Assembly (NCBI GenBank): GCA_015680685.1
Contig: MNCI01008335.1
Location: 955,786-990,968, forward strand
Length of the DNA: 35,183 nucleotides
Origin: Gnetum montanum
Taxonomy: Eukaryota; Streptophyta; Gnetopsida; Gnetales; Gnetaceae
Reading direction: 5' to 3'
Shown here: piece after piece, positions 21,132 to 32,938 of the stretch
How the letters are laid out: each line of letters begins with the position of its first letter
How positions within the stretch are numbered: position 1 is the first letter of the stretch
The notes under the pieces: model-generated
Seen by the model: the letters and a program-made list of their open reading frames with translations, nothing else
The model's database searches: none
What the model was told of the DNA's origin: nothing
Position numbers and translations under genes: made by a program

Positions 21132-22934
21132 TAAGTAAAAACTCATCCTCAAGTCAAAGTGAGGAACAAGCTCAATTGAATACACAGTGGATAGGTATGG
21201 GATTATTGACTAACTAGAAATTTATTCATGCCGTAGTGGAGAATTAAACAAAATTTGGACACAAACACAAAAGAAAAAACTTGCGGAACTCATGGGTTTC
21301 CCAGTAGCAGTGGCTCCTCCATGGGTGCCTTTCCTTTGTCTTGTGCATCAGGCTTCTGAGATAGATACTATTGAAAAAGCACCTAACGTTTCTCCTCTTC
21401 TATTTGAGGATTATGAGCTGTCCATGCTGATGTTCCAATGTTTGATGGAGTCTACAATTTTCATGGACACGGCAGCTGCAGGAACACTTGATTGGCCTTG
21501 ACATGCCATGCAGCAAATAGCCATCGTTCCTCTTCATAGGCTCGAGCCTTGACCTCTCCTCCCTTTGCTTGGATAGATTATGCAGTAATAGGAGTTTCAG
21601 GATGGATGTTGAATGATTTCCTTCTACTCTGCATGTTCTGCATGAGGTCCTTGGCCTCTGCCTCCCCCAGGTCGTTTAGTTGCACCTTGAGAAGGTCTTC
21701 CTTGTTGTCTTCTTTTAGGGCCATCTATAATCACACAAAGATCAATTGTTAGTAAGGTTATTTGAAAAAAGTTCAATGATGTCATACCTTACTCATTGCC
21801 TTTAATAAATGATGAATTCTTTACTTAGTGTGATTTTAGAGTTAGAAATGTTTTTGAGGAAGTTGCCCTAAAAGTTTAATGTCAGACCTGGTTTTGNNNN
21901 NNNNNNNNNNNNNNNNNNNNNNNNNNNNNNNNNNNNNNNNNNNNNNNNNNNNNNNNNNNNNNNNNNNNNNNNNNNNNNNNNNNNNNNNNNNNNNNNNNNN
22001 NNNNNNNNNNNNNNNNNNNNNNNNNNNNNNNNNNNNNNNNNNNNNNNNNNNNNNNNNNNNNNNNNNNNNNNNNNNNNNNNNNNNNNNNNNNNNNNNNNNN
22101 NNNNNNNNNNNNNNNNNNNNNNNNNNNNNNNNNNNNNNNNNNNNNNNNNNNNNNNNNNNNNNNNNNNNNNNNNNNNNNNNNNNNNNNNTTCCAAGATCAG
22201 GACCAAGTCTATTCCTCTAATCAGTGACACCGCATTGTTTCATCCCATGATGAACAACTATGAGAGTACCATAACAACAAGGCATACGATCACTTGGCAT
22301 TTTGTTCAAGGGAGGAGTGACTCTTTTTTTGTGGCACTTTGTTTTTATTCTTCTTCTTTTCACTTTACTGAGTCCAGAGAAATCGCCAACCCTCAGGCAT
22401 AGGTGCATGTCTTTCCAGTAAGACCCCCTAGAACAAAATTTGATTTTTGACTGCCCGTTTGATTACTCTTACTCCCATTTTTTGTTAAATCTACAAGGAT
22501 CTTAGTACAACCATGTTGCATGATAACTCCCACAGACGTCACCACAGAGAATCCACAAATCCCCTTGATGTCACACCCTAATCATTCCCTCTTGTTCCAT
22601 CCTTCTTCATTCTAGGTGTAATGAACACAAAATTAATTTTAAGTTTTAAGAATGTCAAGAATATCACTGTACCTTCAAACAGAACCTCTTATTTGTAGAA
22701 TGGATGAGTGGGTGTAATGGGCTCACTATCCAAATAATTGATCACCATAGACTTGATAGCATAGAATAACACCTCAACCACCGAGCCACATGAGTATTTT
22801 ATTCATGGATGAGATTACTTATAAAAAGATAAAAAGACAAAAAAAATAAAACAATAAATTAAAATGGTGAAAAACTGGAAAACAAAAAGTTGAAAGATTA
22901 AAGAAACAGAAAAACATTTATTAATTCTGTGTTG
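21132..22934 (-). other. Element A 3' untranslated region (no gene recognised)
   Basis: A/T-rich sequence containing the run of N. Near the LTR the words aactcatcctcaagt and ggtatgggattattga recur in element B at the equivalent place (26800-26845), so this end is conserved between the two families. An A-rich stretch at 22820-22920 parallels the repeat array of B at 28505-28735. Short frames (21292-21501, 21549-21752) match nothing known to me. No RT or integrase motif was seen, though part of the region is hidden by N. Confidence 0.5.
21897..22188. other. Assembly gap (run of N)
   Basis: 292 undetermined bases inside element A. Apparent reading frames across it are artefacts. Confidence 0.99.
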
Positions 22935-24932
22935 TTAGAATGGAGGATACCCCCCATAACTAAATGGTTGAGCATGGCTAGAATTAATAAATGGAAGGTG
23001 GGGATCCTTACATGTTGGAAATATTGGGACCTAGTCATAATTACTCCATTGGGGTTCACACACTTGATTAGAGTTGACATAGTGGGGCAAGTTATAAGAT
23101 GTGGTTAATTTATAAGGAGGTGACCCACTATGGTTATTGTGACCGTAAGATGGTATGCAAGGATCAACATGTCTCCCCATGTGGCAATATTCATTGGGCC
23201 CCATGGTTGTTGGAGTATTGAGTGATGGCCTTGATAAGATAACATGAGGCATTGGGTTCGAAGAGGAAGATGCACCACAGTGTTGGATTTGTGTTGAGTT
23301 GGCGAATGCAGTGGTTTCTAAATTGTGTTATCCCTTTCGACGATCACGTCTAAAGAAGGGACACCTTCAACATTGTGAAGGACCTCCACTGCTGTTGATA
23401 GTAGCAGCACAAGTAACGTTTGTAGGTTGGTGCTGTGATGCAAAATATTCTGGCATAGCTAGCGGTGATGTAGAAGGGGGTGAAGCATGAGAATATTGAG
23501 GTTGAGGAGAAGTGTAAGGCACATGAGGTGGTGATCTTGTTGCAGAGGACATGGGTGGATAGTACTTGGGAGAATGATAATGATGAGGTGAGGTAGAGAA
23601 TGTTGATCTTGTTGGAAAAACAGGGTGTTGAACATAATAAGCATTTTGCGCTGGGACATACGAAGGGTATGGTCCAGTTGGCAGTGGCCTCCCCCATGAC
23701 TGAGGTTTTTGCCATTGTGATTGGACACAATATGTTTGTACGAACTTTGGATGTAACATTCCTCCCCAATGCTCATGTAAATGTGGCAAGATTGGACATT
23801 GACCTTTGGGGTGATCGTACAAGCAAATATTACATTGATACGTATGATTGATAGTTGAGTTCTTATCCCTATTCTCTTCTACCCTTTGTTTCGATTGTCG
23901 CGTGGTGTCCTATCCCATTTCTCGATTTGGCATAGTTTTTCCTCTAATAATGTTGGCATATTCTCCACATCTTTCCTGTACCCAATCCGTCATCTTATTG
24001 ATCTTTGCCTTAATTTTATCTAGTGATTGTAGGATTGGCAAAGATGATTCCACCTCCTCTAAGTGAGTTGATTTCTCCTCTTCATGATCATGAACCCTTG
24101 TTGAGTTACGATTTTGGTCCTGTTGAGAACTTTCAACATTCTCCCATTTGGCTATTTCTCCTTCTTCTTTTGCTATCCGCTTAATACGCTCTTGGAGTTG
24201 ATGGGTCCGTAGCTCATATAGTTGACCTTAGGCGTACATCCCTAGGGTCTCCCTTGTTTCATTACGGAGCCCATCTATGACATGGTACATTAGCCTTTCC
24301 TCGAAGAACCCATGGCCTAGGCAGTTATTTAACAGTGCATAATATCTTTCTAAGGCCATGTCCAAGGGTTCATGCTGTGCTTTTTTCCATTCTTGGATTT
24401 GTCTCCTCAAGGCTGACACTCTCGGATAGGTTTGATATCTTTCGTTGAAAAGTTCTACCATTGTTGGCCAACGTTGAATTGAGTTTGGTTTTAACGACCT
24501 ATACCATACTTTTGCTTGGCCAACAAGTGTCATAGGAAAGAGCTTAAGTTTTTGCCACCCATTATCAATATTGTTCCATGTACAGGCATCATAGAAGGCT
24601 TGTAAATTTTGTTGCAAATCTGAATCATAACCTCCTGAAAACTTGGGAAATTTTTTAAAATCAAGCACGAATAGACAACTTTCCTTATGATGCCTGTGGG
24701 CTATTTGAACAGCCTTATATATTTCCATTAAGTTTGTAGTGGCCAGTAGGGGTTCATCGTCACTAGGTATGTTAGGCTTTCATGCGTTGGGACGATGTTT
24801 TTTTTGTTTATGTTTATAAGAAACCCCCACCTCGGGTTGCGTACTCCAATATTCATTGTCATAATATTAATTGGTTCTCCAATGAATTGCCTCACTAGAT
24901 GTGGCATTATTATAGTCTTGTAGGAGAGACAT
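22935..24932 (-). pseudogene. gag: Element A gag (Athila-like), about 665 codons with seven nonsense codons
   Basis: The start is the minus-strand ATG at 24932 (MSLLQDYNNATSSEAIHW). The frame continues without an indel to a TAA at 22935-22937. The capsid core lies at 24700-24240 (FPKFSGGYDSDLQQNLQAFY, NGWQKLKLFPMTLVGQAKVW, MALERYYALLNNCLGHGF). A coiled, charged linker follows, then a zinc knuckle CNICLYDHPKGQC (C-X2-C-X3-H-X4-C, near 23800-23838, the spacing seen in Athila gags). The tail is Pro/Tyr/Ser-rich. The internal stops (TAA in N*YY, TGA in NA*KP, TAA in YA*GQ, TAG in MG*DT, TGA in QC*RC, TAA in KG*HN, TAG in YD*VP) mostly fit C to T at Gln or Arg codons. Confidence 0.85.
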
Positions 24933-25056
24933 GGTTGTAAGGTTGTGTGTGAATTTATATGTGACTTTTATAATTACTTCTTCTTCCTAAGAGATATATC
25001 GTTAAGTCCTATACTGCAACCTTGTATGATATAACTAATCTAAATAACTAGCACCA

Positions 25057-25074
25057 TCCCCAACAACGGTGCCA
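25057..25074 (-). other. Primer-binding site of element A
   Basis: Minus strand TGGCACCGTTGTTGGGGA lies one base after the LTR end at 25076. It resembles the common plant Ty3 site TGGCGCCGTTGCCGGGGA (tRNA-Asp type), which also gives the orientation. Confidence 0.8.
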
Positions 25075-25075
25075 A

Positions 25076-25776
25076 TGATGAGCAGCTAGGTACCCCTACA
25101 CCCAACCATACGAATACGAGCATTCACGCATGATCTAGTCGAACTCCGCGGACAGGCTAGTTGTGGTACCTAGATAGTTACACGTTGATCGTAGTTCGCT
25201 ATCTTCCCACCTGGACTAGTATTTGCTTTGTCACGTATGGTTTAGTCTAGAGTGAGGCGTATGATGTGATCCTAAACTAATGCTACTCCTAGAGACAATG
25301 GAAGATAATATTGATTAAACTAATGAGTAATAGGAAATGAATCTAAGCTAGCCTAAGTAAGATGAGCATCCGTTCCTTAATCATTCATACACATCTTGGA
25401 CCTCGTGCATGACTACTACTGGGATTACCAAGCGTAGATCGTAGGTACGCTGCTGGGTTACCAAGTAGTCACACTTAAATGCTCGTGATTAAGTCGTACT
25501 CATTCCGCATTTAACAACAGGAATAGTAAATGATGATAACTAAATATTAACTAGGAAAGCAATAAATATTAACTAGAAAGTAATAAATAATAAAAATAAT
25601 TAACAATTAAATTAAATAATTAAACTAAGTGAATGCTGCAATGATGAAGTAATCTCTATCTCTATTGCCGATCATGTGCGTGTCGAAGTACGTCACACTC
25701 GAATAAAGGTTCTATACAATTTCAAGCATCACACTGCAGGCATGCACTGGGAAAATAATCTAACTTCTACGGAAAT
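25076..25776 (-). repeat. Element A 5' LTR, first part
   Basis: Starts TGATGAGCAGC on the + strand and matches 20267 onward until ctacggaaa, where element B begins. The rest of this LTR resumes at 32939. Together the two pieces equal the left LTR in length. Confidence 0.9.
25772..25776. repeat. Target-site duplication of element B, left copy
   Basis: gaaat here and gaaac at 32934-32938. The uninterrupted LTR of A reads ggaaacaaac, so the left copy carries one C to T change. Confidence 0.75.
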
Positions 25777-26778
25777 TGATGAGTGGCGAGATACCCCTAC
25801 ACTCAACCATATGAATACGAGCGTAGCACGTGCGATCCAGTTGAACTCTGCAGAGTAAGTGCCTACATGCCCCATGGAACACTTAGGGTTAATGATTCGT
25901 TGTCTTCCCTAACTTACTTGTAGTTGTCACGGTGTATGGTTAAGTAAGTCCAAGGTATATGATTTTTATATCTTTTTATGTTTTTCTCCTATGCTATTGA
26001 GGTGAAGGGTTGAGAAACTAATTACTAATTCTAACTAATGAACTAGTCTAAATTAACCTAGCGTTAGCATCCATTCCCACTTACCGTACACTCCTTGAAC
26101 CGATGCAATTGTGGCTACCAAACACTAATCGTTGCTGGGATCACCACACGTAATGCACATGCTCGAAGTGGTCATACTGAGGCACTTAACTAGGAGGAAA
26201 GGGTTGAGAGAATCTAATCTAGCCTAAGTGCGATGAGCAGCCAATTCCTTGATTATCCGTACATATCTTTCGTGCATGACTACCACTGGGATTACCAAGC
26301 ACAGGTCCTAGGTACGCCACTAGGTTACCAAGTTGTCACACTTAGATGCTCGTAATCAAGTCGTACTCATTCTGCATTGCGATGAGCATCCGTTCCTTGA
26401 TTATCCGTACACATCCTTAGATGCTCATAATAAGTCGTACTCATTCTGCATTACTAAGAGAGAAAGCAATAAATAACATTAAATAAAATTCTATTCCATG
26501 CACTATAAGATTTATCCAGGAAGTTCGTCTTTATTGCCATACACAACATGTGTTCAGGTACAATGTTGCTCGAATAAAGATCCGTTTACTTTAGGACTCC
26601 TACTGCGGGCAGATGGAAAATATTCTATCTCTAGAGTGATCAATCTGACAGAGTTTCCCTACTTCTAGCCTAGGATGAGGAAACAAGGGAGAGCCACCTC
26701 TTATTTATAGATATGACGGTGCACCATGATATCGCATGGGATGCGATATCACGGCTGTCGTGATATCGCGTCTCATCA
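25777..26778 (-). repeat. Element B 3' LTR (left copy, 1002 bp)
   Basis: Bounded by TGATGAG and CTCATCA, a perfect 7-bp inverted terminal repeat. Matches 32008-32933. It is longer because a block of about 70 bp (cgatgagcatccgttccttgatt..ctcattctgcat, about 26380-26452) is a second copy of the sequence just before it. TATA on the minus strand near 26700 (tctataaataagagg). Confidence 0.92.
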
Positions 26779-26788
26779 TACCCCCATG
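26779..26788 (-). other. Polypurine tract of element B
   Basis: Minus strand catgggggta abuts the LTR start TGATGAG. Confidence 0.75.
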
Positions 26789-28463
26789 ATTGAATGAAAA
26801 CTCGTCCTCAAGTTCCTTACAAAATATTGGAAAGGTATGGGATTATTGAGGTGAATGAAACTAATGGGATGATATGTGAACATATCATCATCACAAGACT
26901 TGACAAAACCAGTGTTCATGACAACAAGGGTGAACACCTTATTACATTGACATCAGGCCTCATTTGGCAGTTGAGAAAGAGAGAGAGAAAGAAGTGTTGT
27001 TGCTGCCAATGCCAAGATTGCACTTTTTGTTGTCCATCCGTAAGCGTGCCATCGATCTTGCTCCTTGCATAGCTACTTCCAGCATGGCTCCATTCCAAGT
27101 GCTCCCTCTAGATCTGGTCCATTATTGCATGATCACCATCTACACACACAACACAATCATCATGTAATTAATACCTTGCTTTAGTGTACGTCCATTGGCT
27201 AGGTTGTGGTATGGCTAATTGCGCATTTGAGGATGTATTAATGATGACTACCAAAGGTGTAGGGGTTAGGAAAAAATTGAAAAAATTCAAGGCTAGGAGA
27301 AAATCGAAAAAATCGGGCCTTGTACCCCTATGACTAATCGCAAACCTTCGATAGCATTAGAATGGAGAAAGAAAAGAAATAAGAAAGATAGATAAAAAGA
27401 GACAACTAAGACATCGATGAAATGGATGTCAAGATGGAAATGAACAAAATAAAATGGATTGCAAAAATGTTAAGAAAAAGAATTTAACTGATGCACCAAA
27501 TAGAAATTTCAGTGGGTCCTCCCCAAAGCAGGCTCATGCCCTTAATGCCCTGACAATCCCACATTCAAAGAGTCCGTAGGCTTTGGGAATGTCAATTGGA
27601 ACAAGAGTTAAAGTCTTAACCACAAGAATTTACCAAAAGGAAAACAATGCATCAACCAAAATATATACACTAATGATACAACCAGCAATGTGGTGAACAA
27701 TGGAGAGAAGAGAATGGAATGGAATCCAAAGAACAAGGTGGTGTACAAACCCTTGTGTGTTTCATGATTAATGTGACTTGGAAAATCTCATTCCAACTCC
27801 GGCCTTAAACCAACCACATCCAGCGACTTCGCATCAATGCATCTAGCTAATCCATCCCCTTGAATAACAAGAATGCGTCCCACAAGAGTCACCATCATTC
27901 CGACGAAACAAGGAGGAGTGAATGGGAAGCGAGAAGGGCCTTAGTTAGAGAGAACATTTTTGGTTCCATAACCAGTGCTTATAGCCCAAGTTTATTTCAT
28001 CTAAGGGGTGTGCTTTGAATTCTCACTTTTCTTTCTTCATTTTTTTTTTGTGTTTTGTGTTTTTATGCGTGAGAACCATACCATGCAAAGACTTTGTTAT
28101 TTTTATTGTCTCAGCTTTCGATAATTGGGTAACATCGGAATAGCGAGAAAACCCAAGAAGAAAACATTCAAGCACCCAAGAGAATGGCCAACACAAAAGC
28201 ATCAAGTTCCCTTGAAGTCACACCCTTTTCAAACCTTGAGTCCTTCCTTAGTTTGAGAAGTGCCCAGTCACCGATTCGTTAAAGTTCTTATTATGAAGGA
28301 GACTATACATTTCCAAGCCAAGAGAGACCATAGAAATTGGTGGATGGATGGATAAAGTGAACTCATTACCTGCCATATCAAAAGAAACATACCTTAGTAT
28401 TAACATCATGACTTAAAGGTAAACACCAAACATTAGCAATCAACATGAAAACAGTTCATACCA
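26789..28463 (-). other. Element B 3' untranslated region (no gene recognised)
   Basis: About 1.7 kb between the protease end and the 3' LTR where autonomous Athila elements carry RT and integrase and an env-like region; none of these can be seen. The short frames here are not recognisable. The first 60 bp share words with element A near its LTR. Confidence 0.5.
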
Positions 28464-28499
28464 TCATGTAGAACACTTATTGGGTGACAAACTTACAGG

Positions 28500-28735
28500 G
28501 TGGATAACACACACACAAAAAATGAAAAAGTATAACGATGTTGAAAAACAAAAATAAGAAAAGTTGAAGAAAGTTGTAAAACAAAAACAAGAAAGGTTAA
28601 AGAAATTTGTAAAACAAAAATAAGAAAAGTTAAAAAAATTTGTAAAACAAAAATATGTATGACAAAAATGTGTAAAACAAAAACGTGCAAAACAAAAACT
28701 TGTAAAACAAAAATGTGTAAAACAAAAACTTAAAA
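28500..28735. repeat. A-rich tandem repeats in element B
   Basis: Repeated tttgtaaaacaaaaa words with two nested periods: first about 37 bp (aaaataagaaaagttaaagaaatttgtaaaac), then about 16-18 bp (gtaaaacaaaaatgt). Phe-rich frames on the other strand (such as 28464-28763) are by-products. Confidence 0.75.
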
Positions 28736-28790
28736 AGAACTGAGGGCCCCATATGATTAGCATAGGTGGCCATCTCCCCCATGANACTAC

Positions 28791-31700
28791 TTATTGTGTG
28801 GTTGCTACATACAGGCATCTTTGTTTCAAAGTTTCAAGAGCACACCTGTTACATGGAGGCATTTCCTCCATGTCATCACCCAATGAATCACTGTATGTGA
28901 TGCATGGAACTTTCCTCTTCTCGATCTTTCCATAAATGTTTATCTTAGATATCTCCAAGGAAAGATCACGGATCCTAAGGCATGCATCTACTGTACTTAG
29001 CCATGTCCTTCCCATTATAATTGGGAAGTCCCCTTCGTTGTTATTAACTTCAATCACCAGGAAATCACTTGGGTAGGACCAACCACACATAGTGGTAACA
29101 ATGTCCTCCACCATTCCCAAGGGAATGGTGATGGACTGATCTGCCAACTCTAGTTGAATGTTTCTCTTCTTAAGTTGGGGCAGGTTCCAGGCTTGATACA
29201 TTTCTCATGATATTAAATTAACTCTGGAACCTAAGTCAAGAAGAGCCTTATGTGGTTCATTCTCAGCAATTCGTAAATAGATTAAGGGGCTTCCAGGATT
29301 AGTTAGTTTCCTAGGAAGGTGGCCTCTCTTGATCCAGTCGGTTACGGTATGCGTTAACATAACCGTATGCATTAAGTTCTGTTGGACTGAAGGGTGCTCC
29401 GAAGTGTTAGGTGGCGGAGGAGTGTACCTAGACTCATCCGCTTGTTGTGACAGCTTGTTTGGACTTTTGGTTCTGAAGAAAGATCTTTTCTTTTTATAGT
29501 TGTTAGAACCAGTAGCAAGTTGAATATTTACGGCTCTCGTAGCATTACGTTGCTACGATTGAGTAGGGAGTTCCCCTTGCATTGTTGGAGAAGAAGGTGT
29601 TATGGGAACTACAGGTGGAAGAGGTGTGGATGGATTTAGAGGATGGTGAGTATGTGTGGTGCCTCCTGGAGGAGAAGGAGTCCTCCTAAAGTACTCCCGA
29701 ACTTGGTAGTGATGTTGGGGAGTAGTGTGACTCATAGAGTCACTTGGAGAAACCAGCTACTACACATAATATCCATAAGGATCAGGTTGTCGGTAAGGGT
29801 ATTGTTGTGTCGGCAGTGGCATCCCCCATGACTGTGGGTATTGCCATTGTTGATGTTGTCCAATGGGTTGTGGTGGAGTTCCACTTGGATAGTATGTCAA
29901 TGGTTGGTGGAACTGTCTTGGGTTACCTTGGGGAAAAGGTAACCTTTGGGGTGTCTGCTATTGGTTAAGTCTTGGATTAAGTGCATACACCCCAAACTCT
30001 GGTAGATGTAAGATAATTGGACAACATCCCTTAGGATGGTCATAGTAGCAGATCTCACATCCACCGTCATTGTTTGTGTCTGATTCCACAACTTCATTGG
30101 AGATAGTAATTTTTCCCTTACCCTTGTTATGTGCAGGGCCTGAATTTCTCCGCTTTGTCTTATCTTTGTCACTACTTCGTTCCTCCTTAGACTCTTCTAC
30201 AATTTTCAAGACACTTTCAAGTATGGAATCTAAGGAATCCCACAATTGATCCATCTTAGCTGATACTTCTATTATTAATCTTTGAATCGGCAAGGTTTTT
30301 CTGTTCACCAACTCTTTGAGTGGTGACTCATCCTCTTCATCGCAAAATTTCACTCCCTTCTTCCGAAGGGAGGGATCACAGTTGTATTCTTCTGCACTCT
30401 CTCTTTTTCGTAGTTCACCTTCTTCTTTTGCTACTTGTTCCAATAAGCGATGAACATCATGGGCTCTAAGTTCTGATAGTCTCCCTTGGGCATAAGTCCC
30501 AGGGTTCTTCTAGTTTCATGCCTTAGCCCATCTACAATGTGGCAAAGTTGGTCCCACTAAGCGTACCCATGGCTCGAGCAACGATGTAATAATGTGTAGT
30601 AGCGGGCCATGGCAGCATCCAAGGGTTCATGAATACCTTGCTTCCATCCTTGGATCTGCTTATGCAAATTAGACACTCTGGAGTACGTTTGATACTTATT
30701 GTTGAAGAGTTCTAACATCGTACTCCACCTCGTGATGGTTTCCGGTTCTAAGGACCAGTACCAACTCTCTGCTTCCTTGGTGAGTGTCCTGGGAAACAAC
30801 TTAAGTTTTTGCCACTCATTTTCTATATTTTGCAAGGCAAAAGCATCGTGGAATTCTTGTAAATGATGCTGTGGATCAGCATTGTATCCCCCTTCAAAAT
30901 GTGGGATATTGTTCATGTCTAAACGCTTGATCCAACTGTCCTTTTGGTGCCTTGTTGGAATCCTAACTTCCTCCGTTATGTCAAGCATACTTCGGGTTGC
31001 AAGTAGGGGCTCATCATGATCATCTCTTTCATGACGCCTGTGATGTCTACATTATTCCCTATTTTTCCTTCATTCATGCCCTTGTCCTCTCTCTCGACTC
31101 TCTCGTCGAGGTCTCTCATTTTCCTTACCTTTATCCTCTCTGTTATGCTCTTCATAATTACACCCAGAGGTAGAAGGAGAGGGTGAGTGATGAGATGAAG
31201 GAGAAGAGGAAGGAGAACCATTGCCATGGCAATGCTTCTTACCTTCTCTTCGGCTGCTATGGCCCTGATCGTGGTGATGATCTAAGTGCCCATCCTTATT
31301 ATGAGTTGTTGTTCCCTCTGTGAATAGTTGGTGTTCATGGGGATCAGAACCAGGGTTGTGTATCATTGATTATAAGTTCTGATACCCAAACTCCTCACCA
31401 TTGTTAGGAGGGGGAACATCATTTGTTAGAGAATCCATTATAATGGGTTCACCATCTCTTATTTCACTAAGGAAGTGCAGGCCTTTGTCCTTCAATAGTA
31501 TATGTTGGCTCTCATGCCTTGAGTCCCTCATACATTGTAAAGCTGTGGGATGGTAATCCCTCATGTCAAAATCACCCATAACGTATTCAGCATAAAATTC
31601 TATTGTGCTGATCTGTGCCAAAGCACAGAGAAGCATGTTTGGGACTGATCGATCTAGAGGTAACACGATGTTACCTTGCAAATCTCTCCATCGCAGTTGT

Positions 31701-31864
31701 TCGTCTTGATGAAGAATAAAAGTAAAGTTGCAGATATACTCATCGGGATGAGTATATATCAACTTATATTGTTGAGGCACTGGCTGATTTAGGTTATGTG
31801 TTTTTGATTACCGACTATCTTTTGTATTATCCCTAGGTGATGTGCTCTTGTGAGAAGAAGACAT
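28791..31864 (-). pseudogene. gag-pro: Element B gag-protease, decayed by about ten nonsense codons and one frameshift
   Basis: Start taken at the minus-strand ATG at 31864 (MSSSHKSTSPRDNTKD). An N-terminal domain (31780-31370) and a Ser/His/Arg-rich spacer lead to the capsid core at 30990-30560 (IPHFEGGYNADPQHHLQEFH, EWQKLKLFPRTLTKEAESWY), homologous to element A. A frameshift near 30505 is followed by one frame to the end. Zinc knuckle CEICYYDHPKGCC near 30040. The Pro/Gln-rich part leads to the aspartic protease: KALLDLGSRVNLIS (active site D-L-G, like Athila DLGAS.N, near 29215-29255) and FPIIMGRTWLSTVDACLRI (about 28985-29040). Stops: TAA x3, TAG x5, TGA x2, nearly all at Gln or Arg-type positions. 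Confidence 0.88.
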
Positions 31865-31988
31865 TGTTATTGGTGTGCTAATTTTACCATTATATAATTT
31901 TTTCGTATTTGATTAACCCGAAGGTTCATTAGGCTCCCAACGATGTGAGTGATATCCTTTATGTTCTATTCAACGCACAAACACTTAG

Positions 31989-32006
31989 TCCCTGGCAACA
32001 GCGCCA
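31989..32006 (-). other. Primer-binding site of element B
   Basis: Minus strand TGGCGCTGTTGCCAGGGA, one base after the LTR end at 32008; it differs at only two positions from the usual plant Ty3 site TGGCGCCGTTGCCGGGGA. Confidence 0.88.
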
Positions 32007-32007
32007 A

Positions 32008-32933
32008 TGTTGAGTGGCGAGATATCCCTACACTCAACCATACGAATATGAGTGTAGCACGCACGATCCGGTCGAACTCCGCAAACCAAGTGCCTACACG
32101 CCCCATGGAACACTTAGGGTTAATCATTCGTTGTCTTCCCAGACTTACTTGTGGTTGTCACGGTGTATGGTTAAGTAAGTCTGAGGTATATGATTTTTAT
32201 GGTCTTTTATGTTTTATCTCCTATGCTATCGAGGTGAAGGGTTGACAAACTAACTAACTCTAACTAATGGACTAAGTCTAAATTACCTAGCGTCAGCATC
32301 CGTTCCCACTTACCGTACATACCCTAAACCGATGCAACCATGGCTACCAAATGCTAATCGTTGCTGGGATCACCACGCGTAACGCACGTGCTCGAAGTGG
32401 TCGTACTGAGGCACTTAACTAGGAGGAAAGGGTTGAGAGAATCTAATCTAGCATAAGTGCGATCAGCAGCTAATTCCTTGATTATCCGTACACATCTTTC
32501 GTGCACAACTACCATTGGGATTACCAAGCGCAGGTCCTAAGTACGCCACTAGGTTACCAAGTAGTCACACTTAGATGCTCGTAATCAAGTTGTACTCATT
32601 CCGCATTACTAAGAGAGAAAGTAATAAATGACATTAAATAAAATCCTATTCCATGCACTGTAAGGTTTATCCAGGAAGTTCATCTTTATTTCTATACACA
32701 ACTTGTATTCAGGTACAATGTTGCTTGAATAAAGATCTGTTCACTTTAGGACTCCTACTGCGGGCACACGGAAAATATTCTATCTCTGGAGAGATCAATC
32801 TACCAGAGTTTCCCTACTTCTAGCCTAGGATGAGGAAATAAGGGAGAGCCGCCTCTTATTTATAGATATGACAGTGCACCGTGATATCGCATGGGATGCG
32901 ATATCACGGCTGCCGCAATATCGCATCTCATCA
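32008..32933 (-). repeat. Element B 5' LTR (right copy, 926 bp)
   Basis: Starts TGTTGAGTGGCG and ends CTCATCA on the + strand; matches 25777-26778 apart from the extra 70-bp block of the left copy. Minus-strand TATA box (ctataaataagagg) near 32860. Contains the palindrome at 32879-32909. Confidence 0.92.
32879..32909. promoter_or_regulatory. Perfect 14-bp-arm palindrome in the U3 of element B
   Basis: ccgtgatatcgcat, then ggg, then atgcgatatcacgg. In the left LTR it is near 26740-26770 with slightly shorter arms, and variants occur in the edge LTR at 34925-34970. It sits just upstream of the TATA box in transcriptional sense, so a protein-binding or hairpin role is possible. Confidence 0.55.
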
Positions 32934-32938
32934 GAAAC

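Larger units (their letters stand above)
25777..32933 (-). mobile_element. Element B: Athila-like gag-protease LTR retrotransposon nested in A
   Basis: 7157 bp with two LTRs, a 5-bp target duplication (gaaat/gaaac), a primer-binding site at 31989-32006 and a purine tract at 26779-26788. The internal part encodes one gag-protease frame (31864 to about 28791). No RT, RNase H or integrase motif appears in the remaining 2 kb. Its LTR and gag are clearly related to those of A. Confidence 0.92.

Noticed and set aside
21868-22230. Open frames of 113-120 codons on both strands
   Set aside because: Almost entirely undetermined bases.
22898-23080. Minus-strand frame of 60 codons starting MSTLIKCVNPNG
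   Set aside because: It is out of frame with the element A gag reading that covers the same bases.
28464-28763. Phe/Cys-rich minus-strand frame resembling a membrane protein
   Set aside because: It is the complement of the A-rich tandem array at 28500-28735.
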